NCBI GenBank assembly: GCA_046262315.1
Contig: JBHEMZ010000085.1
Coordinates: 1-9,279 of the forward strand
Origin: JACVRM01 sp046262315
Lineage (GTDB): Bacteria; Actinomycetota; Thermoleophilia; Gaiellales; Gaiellaceae
Direction: 5' to 3'
DNA length: 9,279 nucleotides
The position numbers and the translations under genes are program-made. Under the pieces are notes generated by a model, which searched no databases, had not been told where the DNA came from, and saw only the letters and a list, made by a program, of their open reading frames with translations. This document shows positions 1 through 6,033 of the stretch, in pieces (positions within the stretch are counted from its first letter, which is position 1; the number at the start of each line of letters is the position of its first letter).

Positions 1-299
1 TCGGCCGCGAGGCGGGACTTGCCGACGCCCGGGTCGCCGAGCACGGTGACGACCTCGCAGCGCTCCTCCTCCTGTGCGCGCTGCCAGGCGTCGAGGAGCG
101 TCTGGAGCTCGCTCGCCCTGCCGACGAAGACGTTGACATGCCGCCGCTCCGTCGGCTCGTGGACAGCGACCAGCCGGTGCGCCGCCACGGGGTCGGTCTT
201 GCCCTTCAGCTCGAGCGGCTCGACCGGCTCGGTCTCAGCGCATTCGCGGACGAGCCGGAGCGTCTCGGGGCCGACCAGGATTTCGCCGGGCTTCCTTTC
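1..299 (-). pseudogene. Partial class III cyclase / P-loop ATPase signalling protein, remnant without start, runs off left edge
   Basis: Read on the minus strand from about 299 to 1, one open frame gives the C-terminal end of a class III nucleotidyl cyclase domain (KPGEILVGPETLRLV, then VEPLELKGKTDPVAAHRL), a short linker, the FVGR motif that typically opens the ATPase part of such proteins, and a Walker A P-loop (GDPGVGKSRL) close to the window edge. This order is typical of actinobacterial cyclase-ATPase-TPR regulators. The bulk of the cyclase domain is missing: upstream of 299 the frame no longer matches the family and meets a TGA at 366-368, and there is no ATG and no suitably placed GTG. 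I infer a 5'-deleted remnant; the rest of the ATPase and TPR region may lie to the left of the window. It is related to, but clearly different from, the two intact plus-strand proteins. Confidence 0.75.
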
Positions 300-310
300 A
301 AACCTTTCAA
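294..310. repeat. Direct 8-mer repeat at the remnant junction
   Basis: The 8-mer CCTTTCAA occurs at 294-301 and again at 303-310, separated by one base. It lies exactly where recognisable cyclase homology begins (about 299) and where the neighbouring PAS-like frame stops (307-309). It could be a slippage product or a scar of the rearrangement that joined the two fragments. This is a short repeat and may be chance. Confidence 0.4.
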
Positions 311-436
311 GCCCTCTTCGAGAGCTGCTCGCGCTCGCGTAAGCCGCGTTGCTCCGTCTCGTCCGTCACATCGAGGAAGGTGGTCGGCGTGCCCAGCGTC
401 GTCGGCGCGCGGGCCAAGAAAGGGCGGTCTCATCAC
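307..436 (-). pseudogene. PAS/PAC-like fragment, short remnant
   Basis: Between a TGA-TGA pair near 431-436 and a TGA at 307-309 the minus strand has about 40 open codons. They read like the end of a PAS domain and its PAC extension: ARAPTTLGTPTTFLDVTD followed by a charged helix (ETEQRGLREREQL). PAS domains often precede cyclase or kinase domains, so this could belong to the same ancestral gene as the cyclase fragment to its left, now in a different frame. No start codon, no upstream PAS core and no continuation are seen. The assignment rests on motif resemblance only. Confidence 0.35.
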
Positions 437-464
437 AGCAGAGATGGTGACCCGACCGGAGCTG

Positions 465-872
465 TCAGACCAGGTGCATCAGACCGAGCTGCCGGAGCTG
501 TGACGCACGGTCGAAATAGTCGCGGTAGCGCACGATCTTCTCGTTCTGGACCTCGGCGACGCTGCACCCGCGCCGCTCGAAGACCTTCCCGGTTGGAGGT
601 TCGCCGAGTAGCGGTCCGGTGTGGGTTCCGCGCGCGTGCCACTCGACCGCGACGTACGGTCCGTCGCCGAAGATGCTGACGATCCGCACGTGGACGTCCG
701 GGAACGCCTCGAAGAACGCGGGGTATCCGCTTCGGAGCTGCTCGAGGTTCGAGGTCCTTTCGAGCGCGATGTTCGTCCACTCGACGTCGTCGTGGACGTA
801 GGTTCCAAACCGAACCCAGTCCTGCGCGTTGAACGCGTCGTACATCGCCTGGACGGTCTCGACACTTCCCAT
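465..872 (-). CDS. SnoaL-like / NTF2-fold small polyketide-cyclase family protein
   Basis: A 135-residue complete protein with the hallmarks of the SnoaL/NTF2 fold: an N-terminal helix (VETVQAMYDAFNAQDW), a core with VEW and FPDVHVRI strands, and the family signature GTHTGPLLGEPPTGK followed by a G.SVAEVQNEKIVRYRDYFD strand and a C-terminal LRQLGL. The length is usual for the family. Members range from polyketide aldol cyclases (SnoaL) to small-ligand isomerases and uncharacterised cytosolic proteins; no substrate can be assigned here, and no biosynthetic genes lie nearby. The start is ATG at 870-872; a GGGGTGAG stretch lies upstream but further away than an ideal ribosome binding site. The gene starts 36 bases from the tRNA-Ala fragment and reads away from it, so it probably lies on the host side of the attachment scar. 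It is the only intact gene in the left third of the window. Confidence 0.85.
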   Translation of the reverse strand: MGSVETVQAMYDAFNAQDWVRFGTYVHDDVEWTNIALERTSNLEQLRSGYPAFFEAFPDVHVRIVSIFGDGPYVAVEWHARGTHTGPLLGEPPTGKVFERRGCSVAEVQNEKIVRYRDYFDRASQLRQLGLMHLV

Positions 873-878
873 CCAGCG

Positions 879-884
879 ATTATC
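879..884 (-). promoter_or_regulatory. Possible -10 element for the SnoaL-like gene
   Basis: On the minus strand GATAAT lies six bases before the ATG of the SnoaL-like gene. If used, transcription would start at or next to the start codon, giving a leaderless mRNA, which is common in actinobacteria. No convincing -35 box is seen 16-18 bases upstream. The region is confined between the gene and the tRNA fragment. Confidence 0.25.
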
Positions 885-908
885 TCACCCCGCTCCGCAG
901 AGAGGCGA

Positions 909-950
<42 letters not shown>

Positions 951-1215
951 CTCGGTGAACGGGTTCGCCGCTGGTCGCCATGTTGCGCGATTCGCGATGA
1001 CCACGCCGGTTCGCGATCATGAATCTTCGCCCGCGTTGGCGTCCGTTCGTCGCGCCTGTTTGACCAAACCTTGACCGCGATTGCTTCGGCGCCCGCGCCG
1101 TCCCGTGTAGAGGCGGCTTCGCCGGGTACCGCGCCCGTAGTGACCGCGCGGCGAGCGGTTGGCCGTCCGGTTCCGTCCTCGTCCTCGTGTTCCCCCAGGG
1201 CAGGGTGAGGGGCAC
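951..1215. other. Gene-poor spacer inside the proposed att junction
   Basis: I see no convincing gene here; open frames on both strands are arginine-rich and look like shadow translations. Two kinds of short direct repeat are present: TTCGCGAT at 991-998 and 1010-1017, and TTGACC at 1060-1065 and 1071-1076 (start to start 11 bases, one helical turn). Next to a tRNA attachment core such repeats could be recombinase arm-type or regulator sites, but no integrase or excisionase gene is seen to support that. Confidence 0.35.
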
Positions 1216-1661
1216 TTTGACGCCTGCGCCTCGCATCCCGACGGGCGCTGGGTCGCACAGCAAGCGCGCAGTCTCGTCATGCAGCTCAGCGACGAGCACC
1301 CCTTCCTGTTCCTTATCCACGATCGCGATACGAAGTTCAGCCACGCCTTCGACGAGATCTTCCGCACCGAGGGCATCAAGGTGATCCGCACGCCGATCCA
1401 GGCGCCGAAACGCGAACGCCCACGCCGAACGCTGGATACGCACGCTCCGCGCCGACTGCCTCGACCGCATCCTCATCCTCGGAAGCCGCCACCTCGAGCA
1501 CCTGCTCCGCGTCTACCGGCGCCACTACAACGAACACAGGCCGCACCGCGCGCTCGACCTCATCCCGCCCGATGGCCGAGACACGGATTCCGCTGGACGG
1601 GACGAATCATCTACGGCGTCGCGATCTCCTCGGCGGACTCATCCATGAATACGAGGCCGCC
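1216..1661 (+). pseudogene. Degraded rve/DDE-type transposase (integrase core), 5'-truncated and twice frameshifted
   Basis: Three successive frames rebuild the second half of an rve-fold DDE transposase. Frame 1 (1216-1408) carries SHPDGRWVAQQARSLVMQL and FLIHDRDTKFSHAFDEIF with the second catalytic Asp, then VIRTPIQAP. An extra A in AAA (1408-1410) shifts the reading to frame 2 (1409 to about 1585), giving NANAHAERWIRTLRADC with the catalytic Glu about 34 residues after the Asp, then HLEHLLRVYRRHYNEHRPHR. A second shift near 1585-1612 leads to frame 3 with the typical C-terminal LRRRDLLGGLIHEYE. The first catalytic Asp and the N-terminal HTH region are missing. The IS family cannot be fixed (IS481/IS3-like rve). 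No programmed-frameshift slippery site of the IS3 orfAB kind is evident, so decay is the better explanation. Confidence 0.75.
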
Positions 1662-1814
1662 TACGCGCGGTTGCGAGCTGCCGCCCAGCTCGCGCAAAAG
1701 GGAGGCACACACGAGGCACACCTCCACCTGGAACGCGCGCTCGCGTTCTACCGCTCCGTGGAGGCGACCCGCTACATGCGCGAAGGCCAGGCGTTGCTCG
1801 CCGCATCTGCGTGA
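1653..1814 (+). pseudogene. C-terminal tail of a cyclase/ATPase/TPR regulator fused to the transposase end
   Basis: In the same frame as the transposase C-terminus (shared residues around EYEAAYARL) the sequence continues as helical, TPR-like protein: YARLRAAAQLAQKGG, then LHLERALAFYRSVEATRYMR and EGQALLAASA before TGA at 1812-1814. Endings of the type ALAFYRSVGATRYxREGEALLAASA are, from memory, typical of actinobacterial cyclase-ATPase-TPR proteins. This suggests that the transposon end landed in, or recombined with, such a gene. The start at 1572 gives an 80-residue open frame, but that frame is a chimera of two gene ends, not a normal gene. This tail differs from the ends of the two intact cyclase-STAND proteins, and reads opposite to the left-edge fragment. 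Confidence 0.55.
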
Positions 1815-2141
1815 GGGACGGCCGTCACCAGTCCGCGTTCAAGCGTGTGGGTGCCGAGAACGCGGGTTCGGGTGGTCGACCCTCACCGCCAGTGTCCTGC
1901 TCGCAGGTCTTCTGTGCGGAGTTGGCCTCGCTGCAGGATTCGCGGCTCGCGCGATACGCGATTGGCGTCTGATCTGCAAGCGACGACGCGTCTCAACCGC
2001 GCCTACTTTTTCTACAAGTCGTGGCTGTCCGGGTGCTTCAACGACTTGTGCGCGTCCCGTCGCGACATAGTGTCTGCCCCGTTCACCACGCCGAACGTAC
2101 GCCCGTTCGTGGATGTCGCGGTCACCGTCACGTTCGATTAC
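1815..2141. other. Unassigned debris between the two transposase remnants
   Basis: No recognisable gene. On the plus strand from about 1980 to 2141 a frame reading RLNRAYFFYKSWLSGCFN and onward has mostly G/C third codon positions, as real genes here do. The opposite-strand continuation of the inverted transposase frame has much weaker third-position bias, so it is not coding. A second short frame (CAELASLQDSRLARYAIGV, stop near 1972) may be another gene scrap. None could be assigned to a family. The left terminal inverted repeat of the IS256-type element would be expected in this stretch, but I could not identify it. Confidence 0.4.
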
Positions 2142-2393
2142 CGTCACCTCCCCCGACTCGTGGCCGTGCCGGACAGCGACACGCGCTCGGTCGTGCTTGC
2201 CCTTCACGCCCACAACCTCGACCACCTCTTCCTCCATCAGTTCGGCCAGCACGCCGAGGCCGACGCCGACCGACAGGGCCAGGAGCCCCTCCCTTGCGAC
2301 ATCGACAAGCTCGCCCAGCGCCTCCTGTACGCGAGCCGGCAACTCCTTTTCCGCGAGACTGGCCTGCACGTCGGGTGCGGTTGTCTTCTTCAC
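2142..2393 (-). pseudogene. N-terminal part (codons 1-84) of an IS256-family transposase, inverted
   Basis: Read on the minus strand from a GTG start (2391-2393), 84 residues match the N-terminus of actinobacterial IS256-type transposases: MKKTTAPDVQASLAEKELPA, then EALGELVDVAREGLLALSVG, LAELMEEEVVEVVG, GKHDRARVAVRHGHESGEVT. The match stops after GEVT. Beyond 2142 the frame stays open to 1839 but no longer resembles a transposase and has poor third-position bias. The family continues after GEVT with LGGRRV, which is found on the plus strand from 2438. The two parts together give 84 + 347 = 431 residues, a normal length for the family. I infer inversion of a segment of roughly 290 bases containing the leader, start codon and first 84 codons. 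In the present arrangement the element cannot make an intact transposase. Confidence 0.85.
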
Positions 2394-2400
2394 GGCGGCT

Positions 2401-2407
2401 CCTCCTT
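2401..2407 (-). promoter_or_regulatory. Strong ribosome binding site of the inverted transposase start
   Basis: On the minus strand AAGGAGG stands seven bases before the GTG start at 2393. It is the clearest Shine-Dalgarno sequence in the window. It fixes the GTG as the native start and shows that the leader was inverted together with the first codons. Confidence 0.75.
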
Positions 2408-2437
2408 CGGATCTCGAAGATCGCCTCGCACGCTCCC

Positions 2438-3481
2438 CTCGGCGGTCGCCGTGTTTCGGTCGAGCACCCGCGTATTCGGAGAGTTGACGGCAGCAGCGAG
2501 GTGCAGCTTACGACCTACCGGCATTTCGCCGATCGTGACCCGCTGACGCGAGCCGTGCTGGAGCGGATGCGCGCCGGTGTCTCGACGCGCCGCTACCAGC
2601 GCACCCGAGAGCCGGTCGGCAAAGCAATCGAGCGGCGAGCGCGCTCGATCTCGAAGTCGTCGGTATCGCGCGCCTTCGTCGAGCGCACTCGGAAGGCACT
2701 TGGCGAGCTGATGTGCCGCCGTCTGGACGATGTCCGCCTGGCGGTGCTGATGTTGGACGGGATCGAGCTGAAAGGCCGGACGAACATCGTCGCGCTCGGG
2801 ATCACAACTGAGGGCGTGAAGGTCCCACTCGGTCTCTGGGAGGGATCGACCGAAAACGCGACCGTGGCGACCGCGCTGCTTTCAGACCTGGTCGAGCGCG
2901 GCCTCGACCCCGAGCAGGGGACGTTGTTCGTGATCGACGGCTCGAAAGCGCTGCGAAAGGCGATCAGGGATGTGTTCGGCCAGCGGGCACCGGTGCAGCG
3001 CTGCGTTCGTCATAAGGAGCGAAACGTCTTGGAGCACCTGCCCGAGTGCGACCGGCCCGCCGTCAAGCGCCGACTGCGGGAAGCCTGGGCGCTGGAAGAT
3101 TACGAGCTGGCGCTCGACCGCTTGCGCGTACTCGGAGCCGAGCTTGAGCGCACTCACCCCGGCGCCGCGACCTCGCTGTCTGAGGGGATCGGCGAGACGC
3201 TCACGTTGACCCGCCTGGGCATCAACGGCTCCTTGAAGCGCACACTCGCCTCGACGAACCCCTGCGAGTCGATGATCGAGTGCATCCGCCGCACCTCGCG
3301 CAACGTGAAGCGCTGGCGCTCCGGCGAGATGTGCCTCAGATGGACTGCCGCGGGCATGCTCGAAGCCGAGCGGCAGTTCCGCCGCATCATCGGCTACCGC
3401 GACCTCGCCAAGCTCGCTCTCGCCGTCGAGCGCGAGCTCCACCGTCACCCGATCCAGGAGGTCGCAGTCACGCTCGCGTGA
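2438..3481 (+). pseudogene. C-terminal part (347 residues) of an IS256-family transposase
   Basis: From LGGRRVSVEHPRIRR (2438) to the TGA at 3479-3481 this is an uninterrupted IS256/mutator-type transposase body. The presumed catalytic triad is present: Asp in MLDGIELKGRTN (2756-2758), Asp in FVIDGSKALRKAI (2936-2938) and Glu in STNPCESMIE (3266-3268), followed by the conserved RRTSRNVKRW and CLRWTAAGMLEAERQFR. The open frame extends back to 2021, but codons before 2438 are not transposase; they are the antisense of the inverted N-terminal segment and flanking debris. The protein as it stands lacks the N-terminal 84 residues and its own ribosome binding site, so it is probably not made correctly. 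No frameshift or stop interrupts the body, which suggests the inversion is recent, or is an assembly artefact. The terminal inverted repeats were not identified; the right end should lie in the gap before 3595. Confidence 0.88.
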
Positions 3482-3594
3482 GAGAAAAGTGGTCTCCGGT
3501 TAGCTGCCTCTCCTTGACCGGCACAGACGCCCAGGCGGGGGCGAATTTTGAACCGCGGGTGTGTCGCAGCGTGAGTTCGCCGCCGCGCTGATTC

Positions 3595-6033
3595 ATGATC
3601 AATGCTATGCGGGGCGACCTCCCCTCCGGCACGGTCACCTTCCTCTTCACCGATATTGAGGGCTCGACGAGGCTGCTCGAGCATCACAGCGACCGTTACG
3701 CCGATCTGCTCGAAGAGCACCGGCGCGTGCTCCGCGGCGCGTTCGAACGCCACGGCGGCGTCGAGGTGGACACGCAGGGCGACGCGTTCTTCGTCGCGTT
3801 CGCGTGCGCCTCCGACGCGCTCGCAGCCGCAGAGGACGCGCAGCGCGCGCTCGAGCTCCCGGTGCGGATCGGGATCCACACCGGCGAGCCGCAGCTCCGA
3901 GACGGCGGCTACGTCGGAATCGACGTACACCGCGCCGCTCGAATCTGCGGCGTTGGGCACGGCGGCCAGGTCCTCGTCTCCGAGCGAAGTGCCTCGCTGC
4001 TCGACTGCGACGCCAGCCTGATCGACCTCGGCCTCCACCGGCTCAAAGACCTCGGCGAGCCGGTCAAGCTCTACCAGCTCGGCGAAGATGAGTTTCCGCC
4101 GCTTCGGTCGCTGAACGCGACGAACCTGCCGGCGCAGCCCTCGCCGCTGATCGGCCGTGAGCGCGAGCTCACCGAGTTGCGCTCGATTGTTCTCGACGGC
4201 GCGCGCCTGGTGACGCTCAGCGGTCCCGGCGGCTCCGGGAAGACGCGCCTCTCGTTGCAGGTCGCGGCGGAGCTCGTCGACAACTTCTCCGACGGAGTGT
4301 TCTGGGTATCGCTGGCCGCACTCCGCGACCCCGAATTGGTGATCCCGACAGTCGAGCAGACGGTCGGCGCGAAGGTGCCGCTGGCGCAGCACCTCGACGA
4401 GAAGAAGATGCTGCTCCTGCTCGACAATCTCGAGCAGGTCGCGGAATGCGCCGCCGACATCGGCACGCTGCTCGAGAGCTGCCCGAACCTGAAGCTCCTG
4501 GTCACGAGCCGGGTGCTGCTCAAGATCCAGGGGGAGCGCGAATACCAGGTTCTCCCACTGCCGGAGGACCAGGCGATTGCCCTATTCCGCGCGCGGGCCG
4601 CGGTAGCCGAGCCCGAGGCGGCGGTGGCGGAGATCTGCCGGCGGCTGGACGGGCTGCCGCTCGCCATCGAGCTCGCGGCCGCGCGGACGCGGGTCCTGCC
4701 GCCGGCGAGGATGCTCGAGCGCCTCGAGCAGCGGCTGCCGTTGTTGACAGGCGGCGTCCGCAACGCGCCGGAGCGCCAGCGGACGCTGCGAGCGACGATC
4801 GAATGGAGCTACGACCTCCTCGGCGACGGGGAGCGACGGCTGTTCGCCCGGCTGGCGATCTTCGCCGGAAGCTTCGCTCTCGAAGCGGCGGAGCGCGTTT
4901 GCGGCGCGCAGCTCGAGACGCTCGAGTCGCTGGTCGAGAAGAGCCTCGTGCGCGCGACATCCGAAGGCCGCTTCTTCATGCTCGAGACGATCCACGAGTT
5001 CGCCGCGGAGCTGCTCGAGAAATCCGGAGAGGCCGACGAGCTTGCTCGCGCGCATGCGGAGTGGACGCTCGACCTCGCCGAATCGGCCGGCGTGTACTAC
5101 AACGAGGCCGAGGGCTCTCAAGAGTACGAGCTCGTGGTTTCCGAGCAGGCGAATCTCCGGGCCGCGTCAGATTGGGCGCTTCGGTCGGATCCAGAGTTGG
5201 GGTTGCGCCTCGTCGTCGCGCTCGAGATGCTCTGGACCATTTCTGATCCTCGGGACGGGGCTCGGCGCGTCGCCGCCATGCTCGAGCGAGCGGGCGAGGC
5301 TCCAGCGGAGCTCCTCGGGCACGGGTTTCGGGTCCTGGGAAGCGCCCTGAACCCCGCCGGCGACCAGGAAGGCGCGGAAGCGGCCTATCGCCGAAGTCTG
5401 GAACTGTTCGAGGAGATCGGAAGCGAACGCGAAGCCGCAGTGTCGACGTTCCGCCTCGGAGCGACCGCGTCGAACATGGGGGACGTCGCGAAGGCGCGGC
5501 CGCTGCTCGAGGAGAGCCTCGCGCGACTTCGCGCCGTCGGGGACACGCGCGTCGAGCCGCAGGTCGTGGGCGTGCTCGGTTTCGTCGCCGCGCAGGAGGG
5601 CGATCTCGCGCAGGCGCGCGCGCTGATGACAGAAAGTGCAACGCGCGCTGCAGAGGTCGGCTTCAGCTGGTGGCAGAACGTCATGCTCTCGGGCCTCGCC
5701 GAGATCGACCTCGAGGCCGATGACTACGACGCGGCCGAGCAGTCCGCGAGCGAGATCCTGCGAATGGCTCGCCGGATGGGCGAGCGGCAGCAAACCGTGT
5801 ACTGCCTCGCGTTACTCGCGTGTGTCGCGTCTGGGCGAGGCCAGTCCGGTCGGGCAGCACGCCTATGGGGCGCCCTGGAGGCCGAAGAAGCCAAGGGGCC
5901 GGTCGGGGCGTGGGAACCGGAGCGCGCCAAGTTTCGGGCACTAGTCGGCGACCTCGACCACGAGGCGCTCACGGAGGGGCGGCGACTGGCACTCGAAGAT
6001 GCGGTCGAGTACGCCCTCACCGACGATGCCTGA
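3595..6033 (+). CDS. Class III nucleotidyl cyclase - STAND ATPase - TPR signalling protein (first of tandem pair)
   Basis: An intact 812-residue protein. Residues about 11-165 are a class III cyclase domain: TVTFLFTDIEGSTRL with metal-binding Asp20, VDTQGDAFF with metal-binding Asp63, and GIDVHRAARI. The substrate-selecting Lys is Asp59 and the transition-state Asn is His112, while Arg116 is kept, so activity and product are uncertain. Residues about 185-460 form a STAND/NB-ARC-like ATPase: PLIGRERELTEL, Walker A GPGGSGKT (210-217), Walker B LLLLDNLEQV (Asp277), TSR sensor and GLPLAIELAAAR (353 on). About 500-812 is helical with TPR-like repeats, ending in RLWGALEAEE and EGRRLALEDAVEYAL. No C-terminal LuxR HTH and no membrane segment or signal peptide are seen, so it should be cytosolic. 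Such proteins are thought to couple sensing by the TPR region to nucleotide-dependent switching; the ligand is unknown. ATG 3607 (MRGDLPSG) is an equally good start by comparison with the paralogue; neither has a clear Shine-Dalgarno sequence. Confidence 0.92.
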   Translation: MINAMRGDLPSGTVTFLFTDIEGSTRLLEHHSDRYADLLEEHRRVLRGAFERHGGVEVDTQGDAFFVAFACASDALAAAEDAQRALELPVRIGIHTGEPQLRDGGYVGIDVHRAARICGVGHGGQVLVSERSASLLDCDASLIDLGLHRLKDLGEPVKLYQLGEDEFPPLRSLNATNLPAQPSPLIGRERELTELRSIVLDGARLVTLSGPGGSGKTRLSLQVAAELVDNFSDGVFWVSLAALRDPELVIPTVEQTVGAKVPLAQHLDEKKMLLLLDNLEQVAECAADIGTLLESCPNLKLLVTSRVLLKIQGEREYQVLPLPEDQAIALFRARAAVAEPEAAVAEICRRLDGLPLAIELAAARTRVLPPARMLERLEQRLPLLTGGVRNAPERQRTLRATIEWSYDLLGDGERRLFARLAIFAGSFALEAAERVCGAQLETLESLVEKSLVRATSEGRFFMLETIHEFAAELLEKSGEADELARAHAEWTLDLAESAGVYYNEAEGSQEYELVVSEQANLRAASDWALRSDPELGLRLVVALEMLWTISDPRDGARRVAAMLERAGEAPAELLGHGFRVLGSALNPAGDQEGAEAAYRRSLELFEEIGSEREAAVSTFRLGATASNMGDVAKARPLLEESLARLRAVGDTRVEPQVVGVLGFVAAQEGDLAQARALMTESATRAAEVGFSWWQNVMLSGLAEIDLEADDYDAAEQSASEILRMARRMGERQQTVYCLALLACVASGRGQSGRAARLWGALEAEEAKGPVGAWEPERAKFRALVGDLDHEALTEGRRLALEDAVEYALTDDA
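6026..6033 (+). promoter_or_regulatory. Start/stop overlap ATGCCTGA coupling the two cyclase genes
   Basis: The start codon of the second gene (6026-6028) lies inside the end of the first, whose TGA is 6031-6033. With no separate ribosome binding site, terminating ribosomes probably reinitiate here, which would keep the two proteins in a fixed ratio. Confidence 0.7.

Noticed and set aside
1405..1415. Programmed frameshift of an IS3-type orfA/orfB
   Set aside because: The shift falls inside the catalytic domain between Asp and Glu, there is no long A tract or usual slippery motif, and a second shift follows.
1159..2070. A 303-residue plus-strand gene
   Set aside because: Only about 1216-1408 is transposase in this frame; the rest is an arginine/proline-rich out-of-frame reading of the same remnant and of later debris.
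1839..2393. A 184-residue minus-strand gene
   Set aside because: Only the first 84 codons match a transposase; the remainder loses homology and third-position bias, so it is an inverted fragment followed by non-coding sequence.
2021..2437. N-terminal part of the long plus-strand frame ending at 3481
   Set aside because: These codons are antisense to the inverted transposase start and its flank; transposase homology begins only at 2438.
2130..2445. Invertase-type inverted repeats at the ends of the flipped segment
   Set aside because: Comparing the bases around 2141 with the reverse complement of those around 2437 shows no convincing shared motif; only a same-orientation CTCCCC is common to both.
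4071..5641. Long minus-strand open frames opposite the first cyclase gene
   Set aside because: They are arginine- or serine-rich antisense readings of a clearly conserved plus-strand gene in GC-rich DNA.
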